This document shows positions 32,555 to 44,950 of a stretch of DNA of 64,000 bases, piece by piece. The notes under the pieces were generated by a model, which saw nothing but the letters and a program-made list of their open reading frames with translations, searched no databases and was not told where the DNA came from. The translations under genes and the position numbers were made by a program. Source of the stretch: Lotus japonicus (taxonomy: Eukaryota > Streptophyta > Magnoliopsida > Fabales > Fabaceae); NCBI RefSeq assembly GCF_012489685.1, contig NC_080041.1:35391780-35455779 (forward strand). Reading direction: 5' to 3'. How positions within the stretch are numbered: position 1 is the first letter of the stretch; each line of letters begins with the position of its first letter.

Positions 32555-33917
32555 AATTCTGTAACACCCCGATTTCGGTGGCGTCACTTTAGTAACCAAA
32601 AATAAACTTAATGCGGAAAAACGTGAGTATTTTTTTTTTCGTCGATAATATAAACAAGACTGAAATAAATAGAACGCAAATGCGAAAGACAACAGAACTA
32701 ATATACAATATAAATTACAGCCCCCGCTGTAAGTAGCAACCTCGTCACGAGTAACCTCCAGTGACGGAAAGTAGAAAAGTGTAACGCCCGAAGGCAAAAG
32801 GTACAATCCAATAGAAAGGTCAAGTGTCTGCAACACTGTCCCTCAAAATAAGAATAAGTCAGCCCAAACGGCCTAAAACAAGACCCCCTAGTCCAACCAA
32901 CTCTCTGTGATTTCCGTAGAGAAATCACACAAAAAGCTATCGGCGGGAAACTACCCTGTCCCCAAAGAAAACAATGACGGTCAGAGCTAAGACTTTACTC
33001 CTACACTAATCCCATCTCGAGGAGCTCACACCAGCACTAAAACCTACATGCTAGCATGATCGTCGTCTGAATTCGAAATCCAGAACGACCTAGTCTATGT
33101 ACACCATCCGTCCTCCTCTCGCGACCGCGATGCGCTCCTGTTCTAGCATCCCAACCCTAGTTCCCCCCGAAGGGTGAACCGTCGTGAACCAGCCCGCCAA
33201 AGACATCTGACAAAGGGCGTAGTCCGCCAAAACATACACAGAAGACGCGAGGGTCAACTCCAAAGAATTATGTAAATATTAAACCCAATAGGTACAGATA
33301 ATAGAATAGCCACTTAGGCTTATAGCTAGGGATAACATCATAGGGTTGCATATTCCATAATGAATGTAACGACAGTAATAACAATTAGCATGCTCCAAGT
33401 AAGATTAACAAGTAACAATCACACTCAACAACTAAGTTAGTATGCATGTTGCATGAAATGCAAATGACGGTTAACCCAGTTAACCAAATGCATTCCGGAA
33501 CGGATGGGCATCAAACGGATCAATCCTAGCACCAGCAACGGTGGGACCATTTCTGCCCGCGTGCCTCTTACACCAACAACAACGGTAGCCAGATCAGCAG
33601 TAAACCCGAAGGTCTGCCATTTCGGTCTGCTACTAAGAGTCGTCTACAAACGCTCTTTCACGGAAATCCGGGTCTTATGACCATTTTGGAATCCACCGAG
33701 GTCCGGTAATCACGCCGTGTATTAACCTCCTATGTGTGCATGAATGCAATGTGATTAGCCAAACAACGTCTCCGACCTCACTCGACACGTCGCCACGTGT
33801 TCTAGCTAAATTAATGTCTCTAAAAGCTTACCCTAAGGTAACAGTCGATTCTGCGACAAAATACAATAACCATAAAATGAGTGCAAACACTCACGATAAC
33901 TCTTCGGGTCATCAATG

Positions 33918-34170
33918 CTCTCACGAAGTCTCACGCTTCAGTGGAGTCTCACACATTCACAAAGTCTCACGCTTCAGTGAAGTTTTATGCTTTCACGGGG
34001 TCTCACGCCCCAGTGAATTTACACACTTGCACGAAGTCTCACGCTTCAGTGAAGTTCCATGCTATTCACGAGGTCTCACGCCTCAGTGAAGATCCATGCT
34101 TTCCACGAGGTCTCACGCCTCAGTGGAGTATCCCCGCATTCACAAGGTCTCACGCCTCAGTGAAGCTCCT
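33918..34170. repeat. Short tandem repeat array within the solo LTR
   Basis: About seven copies of a roughly 31-42-bp unit sharing GTCTCACGCYYCAGTG, with variable spacers. The order is regular but the units are diverged. Not a CRISPR array: it lies in a plant retrotransposon LTR and the spacers are themselves similar to each other. Confidence 0.8.
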
Positions 34171-34725
34171 CGGCTCATCCCTTGGATAGCCTAAACAAAC
34201 TGCTCCTAGAGCACAAGAGTATCAACATACTCAAAACTTCTAAACATTCTCAACACTTGGGATCCGACGACACTTCTCGCTTTCCAAAACTAAGATTTGC
34301 CTCCTAAGCTTCCTTTCGAGTGTATTATCATTATTTGAAGATTTAGAGGTTGTTTAATGTCTTATGAGTTTTCTTTACAAAATAATATCCTTTTAGGCTT
34401 ATCGCAAATCCCCAAATGACACCAGAGAATGTCTCGATCCATGAAACAACATAACAAGGCCCGAATCTCATTCGTCCTATCAAACTTTCTCAAAACTCTC
34501 AAAATAAAATCGGCATGACCTGCCCGCTATTCTCACTACTCAGAATCACAGATATCAGCGAAAGACATAATTAAATCATTACAGTCAACAAACATGTCAT
34601 ATATCAATACATCTCAGAATAAACACGTAGCACTTAGCATATAAAGCATGCACCACACATCCTAGATTACCCACATAGCACATAGCATGTAAGTCAATCT
34701 CAAAAACAGTCAGTAGATGAATCAT

Positions 34726-35946
34726 GGCTTAATTGCACTTTTGGTCCCCCAACTATACCTTTCCTGTGAAAATCGTCCTCAAACTTTAAAATTAGCAAAA
34801 AACGACCCTGAAGTTTACACCTGGTTGCAAAATTGGTTTTCCGTTAGATTCTGTCTAAAAAGTAACAGAATATTCTGTTAAAAATGTATTAAAAAATAAA
34901 TAAAAAATAAAATTGAGAAAATAATAGTATTTTAATTGAAATCCAGAAATACCCAGAATATTACATCAATTCATGAGAGCATTTGAGATTCAAATGATCA
35001 CAACCTGAAATTTTAATCCAAAAAAAAATTGTTCAGATTAAAATGAAACCAAATCTAGGAAAAACAAATCCTGAAAAACTGAAGAGGTGAGTTTTATCGT
35101 TTCTTGTTTGTTATCCCTTTCAACCTCAACCTGCATTTTCTCTCTACTTCATCAATCAAAACCAAAATTCACCATCACATCCAAGGAATTGAAGAAGAAG
35201 ATCAATTGACCCCCTTCAAATCTAGTACTCAAACCATAAACAACCATAAAACCCAGAACTTGAAAATGCAAGTGTGTTGGTGTTCCAAAATTGGTGGGTT
35301 TTCTGGGTTCTGGGGGTGAACAAAGGGGGATTTTTATGAGTTTTAAAGAGGAAGGAGTCGTGGAGGGAGGAATATCTGAAACGAGAGAGACACAGAATCA
35401 ACAGAGACCAGATCTGAAGAAGAAAGGTGGTGACTTGAATCTGCCTCCTTCACCATCACCCGCCACCGTCGCTGGACCATTGACCGAATCAGCAACCTCA
35501 ACTTCGTCTGCAAAGCTATGGGTATCTTCGTTCACCTTTTTCTCCATCTCTGCCACCTTTCATCGCTTCTGTTGTCGCTTCTGCCACCTACGCTCTTTTG
35601 AAGCACCAAATGGAAGTTGCTGCTGCTCCTTTTAGTTTTTTCTCCAATAGAATTTTGAATCAAAATATAAGAATTGATGATGATGTGGGAAGAAAATGAC
35701 AGGGATGAAAATGAAGAAGAAGATGTTTGAAGAAGATGAATAATGAATGAAGGTTGTTGGGTTTCATTTTTTTAATTTTTAATTCATTTTTTAACCCAGA
35801 ATCCGTTAAGTTTTGGATGGTTTTGGACGGCAGACCAGTTTTGCAACCGGGTGTAAACTTCAGGGTCGTTTTTTTGCTAATTTTGAAGTTTAAGGACGAT
35901 TTTCGCAGGAAGGGTATAGTTGGGGGACCAAAAGTGCAATTAAGCC
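34726..35946. mobile_element. MULE with long TIRs and 9-bp target duplication
   Basis: TIRs of about 110 bp start GGCTTAATTGCACTTTTGG at both ends and match at over 90 percent by eye. The flanks carry a perfect 9-bp duplication ATGAATCAT (34717-34725, 35947-35955), the Mutator-superfamily hallmark. The 1-kb interior has no transposase. An open frame at 35291-35635 contains a proline/serine-rich stretch (NLPPSPSPATVAGP), which may come from a captured host fragment but is unrecognised. Confidence 0.88.
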
Positions 35947-37686
35947 ATGAATCATCTACATCGTCAGCCGAAGCCTCAGAAAACATTTTTTTCCAATCAA
36001 CCACAAACAAGTGCATAAACAGTAAATCAATGTCGAAATCATCGACCCTAAGCATTAACTAAAGATTCAGTGAGTAGCCCTCACCTGAAGATTATCCAGG
36101 GTGATCTTCTAACTCCTCTTCACAAGCAAAGCCTTGTTCCTCGGGGAATTCCTCAAATGAACCTTTAAAGAAAAACCACAGAATTCTATCAAAATCTATC
36201 GGAAACTAAGCTATCAATGCTCACTAAGGCTACCCGAAGTAATACATACTCCAAGGTACGATAATCTAGCGCGAAAGGACAAGTTTTCGAAAAATGAATT
36301 TTCCTCCTCCCCCCTTAGGGTGCTCGGCCACTATTGGTAATTGTGGGGTTCGATTTTTCTTCGATCAAACTTGGTTCCTATGCTATCATTAGTCGTAACT
36401 AAGGGTATTCTAAACTCGGAAAAATTATCGGATCAAAAACTGTCGCAGGGGTATTTTGGTCAATATTTTTAGCTCAGAATTTCAAAACTGAAATTTCGAA
36501 AAACAAATTGGATGGGGACGTCACCAACGATGTTTATGACAACTAATCCTACTAGCACTAAGCTAAGGCGATAGTTTTCAGCCCAAAGGACGAAGCTTTG
36601 CCCCAAAATGGGTATTTTCACCATAATTGAAACTCGACGGTAGTTTTTCGAGAATCGGCGAGGTATTATTAGCTAAACATACTCAGGAGAACGTAGGGAA
36701 GATGTTTAGAATCAAAAATGGAATTATCAGGATAGTTTTGCAAAAACCTCAAAACTGTGAGCACAGAAAGACATAGAGAAAAGCTATGGAAAAGACGATC
36801 AGAGGTAAGGATTAGCGACTATACCTCGATACCTTCAAGCAGCAACTGTTGGATCAACGATCAAGCAAGAAATGAAGAAAATCTCTTCTCCTCCTCCTCT
36901 TAGCAAACTCGCGGCCTCTTGGAAGAAAATGGGTGAGTTTTTGTGTTTTTTTTCTCATTTCTTGGCTATATATAGAGGTTGGCAAAACGCGGGAAAATGA
37001 AAGTTTCGCGAATCTGATTTTTCCGGCTTCATTCTCCGTGAATTCTAAGATAGGTTTTGGCGACATAAATCCAAAACTCAAAAGAGGTTCCCTAGTATTT
37101 TAAGTGACTAATGCAAAGTCGGTGTAAAACTATTTTACCAGATAAGTTACTTTTTGCATCGGATGTCGGAATAGAAAACTTCCTTCTGAAGAAAGATTGA
37201 AATCATCAAGAGAAATGGGTGTACGCGTGTAGAATCTTCATTTGAAGCTCCGAATAGAAAAAGTCTTCATTGTCGGTTGATTCTAGGGTTTTTGAACTAT
37301 CAGGGTTTTGTTTTCGGCAAACTTCCGATGATTGGAATCGGACGTTCGTAGATCCTAGAGTTTCGCCACGAAACGCTGGTTATATATGGAAAAAGAGAAG
37401 TTCTAACCTTTCTCTGAAGATTTTTGGAATTAGCTTCCATCGTGCCTTTAAGTGAAAACTAGCTATTTCCTAGGGTTTCTGCCCTAGGTTTAAGCGTGTA
37501 ACGATCGTGCTATAACTTTTATCGATCATGATGCAATCCTTAGACTTTTCCTAAACTTTCTCCTTCATAATTTTATTTCATTTAATAAACTCTTGTTCAG
37601 GTTTCCCTTCACAATACGTCAAACCTAATCGTAAATGGGAATCTCTTCCACTTATTCTAAGCTTAAAACTTGGGTCTTACAAATTC

Positions 37687-40600
37687 TGGCAGCCAAGAGA
37701 GCAACTTCCGGATGTGGAGCTGGTTCTGGAGCTTGAACAGAAATAGGAACTTCTTCATCTGATAGAACTTCAGCAGCAACTTGAGTAGGTACTTCCATCT
37801 GAACTTCATCAACCTCTGCAGCCTCATGAATGATGATCTCTTCAGCACTGTCCTCTGCAACCTCTGCTGGAATGATCTCAGCATCTTCTGAGGTACATTC
37901 AGAGACAACATATGATCTTGCTGCCATTGCTCTTCTCATGGGTTCACAAACCCTGTGTAACACCCTTTGCCTCTGCTCATACGCTCTCTCAGAGGCATCA
38001 TGAACTCTCAGACGCTTCTCTCTGCTGAGCTGCTTCTCAAGCTCATAAGCCCTTCTTTCTAACCATCTTCCGAAGGCAGACCACATACCATCAACCAAAG
38101 ATGCATCAAATTGATTATCAGTTACCTGATGTAGCCATTGCAGTCTTCTGGTTGCTTCATCAGAGAACTCCTGAATGAGCTGAATAAGATTTTGTGGCCT
38201 GAAGGAGGGTGCCAAATCCATGATTGGCTGAGGAGTGTTGGTTGCGTTAGAGCTTGATGCATTAGAACTCTCAGTTCTATTTTGCCCTGAAGGTGCTGAT
38301 TCATCCACATGAACCTTCCCTTGTCCCGAATGACCTGATTCATCCATACGTTCAATCTCAGGAATGGTCTCTTGTCTTTGCCTGGATGTAGCTGTCTTCT
38401 CAGGCGAGGTGAAGCACAGATCTCTTGAGTTCACCGTGGAGTAGTGAGACAAGGACACATAAGAGGTCTCAGCAGCAGCATCTGTGAACAGATCTTCAAA
38501 ATAGGAGGCTACCTGCTGGATAGGTTGCACATTGAAAGGAGGTTCTAGAATCTGAACATCCTGATCTCCATCGTCTTTCTCAGCAGGAATCTCACCAGAT
38601 TCAGTTATCAGAAAGGTTCTTGAGGTGGATGAAGGCTTGGGTGTGAATTGTTGAACCAAGTCCCTCAAGGTGGCTTCACTCTGAGCGATACCCTTAATGA
38701 ATAAATTGATGTGAGGTACAGACTCAGTTGTGGTGGATGTGGAAGAGGTTTGGATTGGGATGGATGGAATGGAAGTGGTAGCAGTTTGGATGTTTGAGTG
38801 GGGAGCTTGTGTTTCGGCTTGAGATATGGTTTGTGTGTGAGGTTCTGTTTGAGGTGGAACTGTTTGGATTGAGATTGGCAGGGAGGTAGATACAGGTACA
38901 GGTTGTTCAGGAATAACTACTAAAGCAAAATCTAAATTAATGCTTTCAGTAAATGCCTTACTTGAACCTCTGAGGGTGGTAGATCTGGTGAGTCTAGCAG
39001 TCCTTGCAGGATCAGAAGCTATCTTTGATCTCCTTTCCCTTTGTACCTCAAGAGCACTCTCAGATGCTTGCTTTGGTTCTGGCTTCATCTTCTGAAGTGG
39101 ACCCTTCAGAGGCAGTTTCTTCCTCTTGTCTATGGGCACTTCATCAGAATCGGTGGATTCTTTTGATTCAGCTTCTGGAGATTCCCTTATGTCTTGGAGC
39201 ACATGCCCAATAATCTCACTATCATCGTGCTCAACTTCCTCCTCAGCTTGAATTACTTGAACTCTTTGCATCTTGGTCAAGGGAATATCATCATCTTCAG
39301 TTTCCTCACTAGAAGATTCTTCCATGACAGCTTTTCTCTTGACATTCCTTCTAGGTGAATCTTCTTTAGAGTTAGAGTGAACAGCTCCTCCTCTGTTGGT
39401 GTCATCTTCTTCTTCTTGAGTTCCAGTGATGGAATCCATAGAGCTCTCAGAGCTATCAGACTTAGATTTCTGAGGTGACTGCACTGGAGTTGGTTCTGGA
39501 ATAGGTTCCCTGATGACCACAGATTTTGATGCAGCTTTCATCTTCTTGGTTTCCTCTATCAGAATCCCTTTGCCCTTGGGATCTGAAGGCTTGCTGCTTG
39601 TTGCTCTCTTAGACTTCCTTGTTGGTGCCTCAGGAGGACTGTCAGGAAGTCCTTTGATGAATTCCTCAAGAGTAATTGGATCTCCTTCACTTCTGAGCAT
39701 TCTCACATATTCCAGAATACTGGCTGGATTATCCTTCTTAGACCAGAGAGGATAGTCATCAACAGGATGGTTCATCTGACGAACCTCTTCAGATGATTCT
39801 TCTTCAGGTTCAACTTGAACTTTGTCAATGATCTGCATTCTCTTCAAATTAGTCCCATTGAGAGCATCGCCAATGGACATAGCCAGATCATCATGAAGGC
39901 CTAGGTCAGATAGAGTCTTGACCAGTTTGTTCTGAGTGAATATATCTGAGAGCAACCTGCCATAAGGAATGTAGGAGATAGACCTCTTGGTCTCAATTGC
40001 AGTAGTCCTTGACTTCTCAACACATTCCTTCAGATAGTTGAAGAGCAGAAATGGAAGACACACAGGCTCACCCTTAGAGATATAGTACATGATTACCTTT
40101 TGAGTTGCATTGAGGTAATCAGTTCCTCCTGTTCTGGGGTGAATGCAGTAGATGAAAATCTTCTGCCAGATCTTCATTGTTGGCTTCAATTCCTTTATGG
40201 CATACTTTGTCTTCTCCAAAGACCAGTTATCAGAAATATCCTTATTAACTAATTTCCTCATGCTAGGAACATTAGCATCCACATTCTTGATTCTCTTGCC
40301 CTGTTGGAACTTTATTCCCAGCAATTTTGCAATGGATTCCTCGGAGATGAGAATCTTTCTATCCAACACATGAGAAACGACGTAGTAGTCGTTGCATACA
40401 ACATTCTTCCAGAATTCCACAACTAGTTTGTAATAGATAGGGCCACAAAGCCGATTGAAATAGCCAGACCAACCTTGTAGATCGACTTGATCCCTGATGT
40501 CAAACCCGTGTCTAGCCAGGTTATCAAAGTCCACTCTTACCTCATTGCACACAACCAGTTCTTCAATCTTCTTGACGCAGTTGACCGCATTGGCTGCGTT

Positions 40601-40701
40601 CTGGATTTGCTGAGCTTCTTCGAATCTTTGTCACTCTTGCTCTTCGACAGCCAGTTTGGAAGAAGCAGTAACATTCACCTTTGATTTCCTTGATTTGGCC
40701 A
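37687..40701 (-). pseudogene. SIRE-type env-like ORF, interrupted
   Basis: The long minus-strand frame (open from 40552) starts with a conserved block (FDIRDQVDLQGWSGYFNRLC, VVEFWKNVVC, ILISEESIAKLLGIKF) often annotated as a putative plant transposon protein domain. It continues with a long acidic, serine-rich, low-complexity middle and helical C-terminal segments. A start at 40701 (MAKSRKSKVNVTASSK) is in the same frame but separated by one TGA (40629-40631), probably from CGA. The ORF follows pol on the same strand, as the env-like ORF does in SIRE1. The last codons are lost to the solo LTR. No signal peptide or clear membrane segment was seen, so an envelope function is not supported by sequence. 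Confidence 0.72.
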
Positions 40702-41133
40702 TGATTCTCAGGAGTGAGAGGTTTAGGGTTCAGAGAGAAAGGAAATATTGGAGGGAGACAAGTGAATGAATGCAATGCACACAATAGGTTTGAAAACAAT
40801 TAAGTATGTGTGTGTGAATTAGATCGTGTGAGAGATCGTGAGTAGTGGGTTTAATGGTAACAGTTGAAATATTAAAAAGCATAACGCACAAAGCAAGATC
40901 AACGGTTAAAAATACTTAGTCAGAAAATAGCACACTGGAGGAGAGTAGGTATCATCATTATAGCAAATACACCACGCGACACAAGGAACTATGTCACAAA
41001 AGAAGTGACACGTGTATTGTTGTCTACCACAGAAGTTTAACCGGTGGGTTAAGTGCTTTCTGATCGAGTACCTTCTGAATAGGTAACATCTGATGACTTC
41101 AGAAGCACCATGGTCAGAGGTTCTGAAAATTCC

Positions 41134-43128
41134 TTACTCTGGACAAAAGTCCATGTTCAGATTTTCAAGAATAAATAAAAAAAACGGTCTTCTGCCAATG
41201 GCTTAGTGAAGATATCTGCCCATTGATGGTCAGTATCAACATACTCTAATGATAGAGTGCCCTTCTGAACATGATCTCGAATATAATGATACTTTACCTC
41301 TATGTGCTTTGCTCTTGAGTGTAGAATGAGATTTTTGCTGAGGGAGATAGCAGCTGTGTTGTCACAGAAGATTGGAATCTTCTTCAGAAACAAACCATAG
41401 TCCTCCAGATGATTCTTCATCCAAATGGTTTGTGTGCAGCAAGTGACAGCTGAGACATATTCTGCTTCTGCAGTTGATAAAGCAATTGTGTTCTGTCTCT
41501 TGCTTGACCAAGTGACAAGATTTGCTCCAAGGAAATGGCAACTTCCTGAGGTGCTTTTCCTTTCCACTCTGTCTCCAGTAAAGTCAGCATCACAAAAACT
41601 TGAAAGTGTATACTCTGATATTTTTCTATACATCAAGCCAAGGTTAGTGGTTCCCTTCAGATATTTGAGGATCCTCTTAACAGCTGTTAAGTGAGTCTCT
41701 CTAGAATCTGATTGAAATCTAGCACATAGATGCACACTAAACAATATATCAAGTCTTGAAGCTGTTAAATAAAGAAGAGAGCCTATCATTCAACGATAGA
41801 GCTTCTGACAAACCTTAGAGGAAACTTCCTCTTTCTCAAGAATGCATGTTGGATGCATTGGAGTCTTTGAGATGTTGCAGTCACTCATGTTGAACTTCTT
41901 CAGAAGTTCCAAGGTGTACTTCTTCTGATGGATATAAGTGACTCCTGGTCGTTGATCAATTTGAATTCCCAGGAAGTACTTGAGCTCTCCCATCATGCTC
42001 ATCTCAAATTCAGCCTGCATCATCTTAGAGAATTCCTTGCAAAGAGAGGGATTAACAGAACCAAATATAATGTCATCAACATAAATCTGAACTATAAGAA
42101 TATCATCCTTATAGGTTCTGCAGAAAAGAGTGTTGTCACCTTTACCCCTTACAAACTCATTCTTCAGAAGAAATGAGCTGAGCATTTCATACCAAGCTCT
42201 GGGAGCTTGTTTCAGTCCATAGAGCGACTTCTTGAGCTTGTAGACATGCTCTGGATGCTTGTCATCTTCAAAGCCAGGAGGTTGCTTGACATACAGTTCC
42301 TCTGAAATGTAGCCATTGAGGAAGGCACTCTTGACATCCATCTGATGAAGAATTATGTTGTGATTCGCTGAGAATGAGATCAATAACCTTATAGCTTCAA
42401 GCCTTGCCACAGGAGCAAAGGTCTCAGTGTAATCAATCCCCTCTTGTTGACTGTAGCCTTGAGCTACAAGTCTTGCCTTGTTTCTCGTGACTTCTCTTTT
42501 TTCATTCAGCTTGTTTCTGAATACCCACTTGGTTCCTATGACATGAAAACCTTTGGGTTTAGGCATTAAAGACCAAACATCATTCTTGGTAAACTGATCT
42601 AGCTCTTCTTGCATTGCCAGAATCCAGCCTTTATCTTCAAGAGCTTCATCAACTGATTTGGGCTCAATGAGAGATACAAGTCCCTTCAGACTCAGAAGAG
42701 TCTCTTCTGAAGGTTTGAGCATGGACTTAGTTCTGACAGGAGAATCTTTGTTGCCAAGAATCAGTTCTTCTGGATGAGAGACAACTATTCTCTTCTTCTT
42801 CTGAAGTTGATCAGAAGTTGTTGGAGCATCTTCTGATGCTTCTGCCTCTGGAGCAGCATCCTCTGGGCTGTCCTTTGGTTGATTTGCTTCCGATGGATCA
42901 ATGCTGAGATCTGCAAATCTTTCAAACAGCTTTGACTTTTCTGAGCCAAGCTTGTCATCAAATCTAATTTGGATAGATTCCTCAACAGTTTGAGGGACAA
43001 TATTATAAATTCTAAAACCTTTGGATCTTTTAGAATAACCAAGAAAATAGCATTTTAAAGCTTTAGAATCGAATTTACCCAATTGCTCCTTTGTGTTGAG
43101 CATGTAGCAAGTACTCCCAAAGGGATGG
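41134..43128 (-). pseudogene. pol: SIRE-type pol: reverse transcriptase and RNase H
   Basis: The copia reverse transcriptase is clear: [66 protein letters not shown] and the catalytic YVDDIIFG. RNase H follows with FCDADFTGD, KSTSGSCHFLG, STAEAEYVSA, DNTAAISLSKN and TKPLAEDRF. Damage: an in-frame stop (41790-41792) between RT and RNase H, a stop at 43131 joining integrase to RT, and a shift in an A-run near 41170 just before the natural end (NLNMDFCPE, stop about 41134). The catalytic residues survive, but the polyprotein cannot be made whole. Confidence 0.88.
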
Positions 43129-43130
43129 AA

Positions 43131-43740
43131 CTAAGAGATATCAGGTTTTTTTCCTTTGCACAGCTCATAAGGAGTCTTCTCCAGAATTGGTCTGATGGAG
43201 ATTCTATTCTGGATATAGCATGCAGTGTTGACTGCTTCTGCCCAGAAGTGCTTGGCCATACTTGATTCTTGCATCATGGTGCGAGCCATCTCCTGAAGAG
43301 TTCTGTTCTTTCTTTCAACAACTCCATTTTTTTGAGAAGTGCGAGGACAGGAGAAGTTGTGAGAGATCCCTTGAGAGTTGAACAATTCTTCAAAAGCTTT
43401 GTTCTCAAATTCTCCACCATGATCACTTCTGACAGTAATCACTGAAGTTTGGAACTCCTTCTGAACTTGGGTAATGAAGTTTGTGAACATAGTGTGTGTT
43501 TCATCCTTGTGCCTTAAGAACTTTACCCATGTCCACCTGCTGTAGTCATCCACAATGACTAACCCATACTTCTTTCCTCCAATGGATTCAGTTTTCACTG
43601 GTCCAAAGAGATCAATGTGAAGTAGCTCAAGGGGTCTTGTTGTAGATACCACATTCTTTGCTTTGAAAGGCTTCTTGGTGAATTTTCCCTTCTGACAAGC
43701 TTCACACAGAGCCTCTGATGAGAACTTCAGACGAGGTTTA
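43131..43740 (-). pseudogene. pol: SIRE-type pol: integrase
   Basis: Copia integrase core on the minus strand: zinc-binding remnant CEACQKGKF, then LLHIDLFGPVKTESIGGKKY, VIVDDYSRWTWVKFL, VRSDHGGEFENKAFEEL and NGVVERKNRTLQEMART, so D, D and E of the DDE triad are all present. It is separated from the upstream protease/GAG-pre-integrase frame by a frameshift near 43735, and from RT by a stop at 43131 where tyrosine is usual (PDIS/FHPFG). Confidence 0.87.
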
Positions 43741-44365
43741 GCTTGCTTAGTTGGGAGATCTTCCTGAGGCTTGCATGCCCTAGGTGTCTGTGCCAAACCC
43801 ATTGCTCATCATTAACGGACATGAGACACTTGACCTTCTGAGATAGCAGTTCAGAGGATTTGATTTTGTAGATGTCATTTCTCCTCTTCCCATAAAACAG
43901 AACAGATCCATCTGTTTGACTGACATCTTTACAGCAGGTTTGATTGAAAATCACATCATAACCTTTGTCAGCGATTTGGCTTATGGAGAGCAAGTTATGC
44001 AATAATCCTTCCACCAGAAGTACATCATTAATAACTGGAGTTTTTCCATCTCCTATGGAACCTTTTCCAATTATGATCTTTCCCTTCTGGTTTCCTCCAA
44101 AGCCTACGTCTCCTCCTGACTTAAGCGACATCAGTTTTTGGAATATAGACCTTATGCCCGTCATGTGTCGCGAGCATCTACTGTCCAGGTACCATGACAG
44201 GTGTCTTAACTGAGCTGCATAAGATATCTGCAACAGGAATAATTTTTGTCTTAGGTACCCATATCTTGGGTCCTTTCTTGTTAGTTTTCCCAGAAGTTCT
44301 CGGAACTTTGGATGCAACAGGAGGATAATACAAGGGAACTTGATTATAATATTTAGACATGTCAA
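43735..44365 (-). pseudogene. pol: SIRE-type pol: protease and GAG-pre-integrase
   Basis: The frame contains WYLDSRCSRHMTG, the copia protease active site with the usual DSG changed to DSR. GFGGNQKGKIIGKG-like text, LLVEGLLHNLLSISQIADKG and VWHRHLGHASLRKISQLSKL (the GAG-pre-integrase HxxxxH region) follow. It runs on to a frameshift before the integrase. The protease substitution alone would probably inactivate processing. Confidence 0.82.
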
Positions 44366-44386
44366 GTTTAAATTTTCCCTTTGGTT

Positions 44387-44950
44387 TTACCACCTTGGGT
44401 GAACCTTTTCTGGAATGACAGTACCAGCGGGAACAAAATGCTTATGCAAAGGTTCGCGTTTGGGCTCAGATGGCTCACCTCTCATAGGTTGGGAGTAGCC
44501 AAGGCCACTGTTCCCATTTCTGCTTATGCCATAGATCATTGAAGCCATAATACTTCTGTCTATGCCTTTGGCTAGGAACCTTTGAAACGCTTTCTCATAT
44601 AGAGTTTCATGCTTAACATCAGATGATGCAAGTTGATCTTCTAACATGGAATTTTTAGCACGAAGAACAGAGTTGTCATTTTTAAGAGAAGAGTTCTCTT
44701 CAATGAGTCTAGAGACTGACTTCTCATGAACTTCTGATGTACTAGTTTTAACAGCATATTTTCTTTTAAGCTCTTTATGTTTATTTAAAAGCACATCATG
44801 TTTCTTCATTATTTCAGATAATGCAGTTCTTAGCTCAGATGAAGAAAATTTAGAGAATACCTCATCGTCATTCTCAGAGTCTGAGTCATCTTCTGAAGCT
44901 ATCATATCATCCTGTGCTTCAGCATCTCTCCTAGTGGTAGCCATCACCAC
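44387..44950 (-). pseudogene. gag: SIRE-type gag, C-terminal part only
   Basis: The minus-strand frame starts near VMATTRRDAEAQDD, followed by an acidic stretch (SEDDSDSENDDEVFS), then a helical, coiled-coil-like region (LSEIMKKHDVLLNKHKELK; RLIEENSSLKNDNSVLRAKN). This is the usual tail of SIRE-type gag after the zinc knuckle. The capsid part and zinc knuckle are absent. Upstream sequence changes abruptly near 44950-45000 to GA-rich repeats, so the element breaks here. A further frameshift separates it from the protease frame. Confidence 0.72.

Larger units (their letters stand above)
32560..37681 (-). mobile_element. Large Ty3-gypsy-type solo LTR inserted in the env-like ORF
   Basis: The element runs from TGTAAGACCCAAG (minus, at 37681) to GGGGTGTTACA (32560), flanked by a perfect TSD AATTC (32555-32559 and 37682-37686). 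Minus-strand orientation is supported by a TATA box CTCTATATATAGCC near 36970, about 700 bp from the start, followed by a leader. Removing the internal MULE gives an LTR of about 3.9 kb. No gag-pol is present, so it is a solo LTR. Such long LTRs occur in Ogre/Tat and Tekay lineages; which one is not decided here. Confidence 0.8.
20648..44950 (-). mobile_element. Nested SIRE/Maximus-type Ty1-copia element lacking its 5' end
   Basis: In minus-strand order: C-terminal gag, protease, integrase, reverse transcriptase, RNase H, env-like ORF, 3' untranslated segment, PPT and 3' LTR. Removing the Athila element (22124-31478), the MITE (31713-32190) and the solo LTR (32560-37681) leaves about 9.3 kb, close to the expected length once the missing 5' LTR and gag start are allowed for. 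The 5' end breaks off near 44950 with no LTR. Pol carries several stops and frameshifts, so the copy is dead. Confidence 0.85.

Noticed and set aside
33918..34170. CRISPR-like repeat-spacer pattern
   Set aside because: It lies in a plant LTR; the spacers resemble each other and vary in length, and no cas genes exist.
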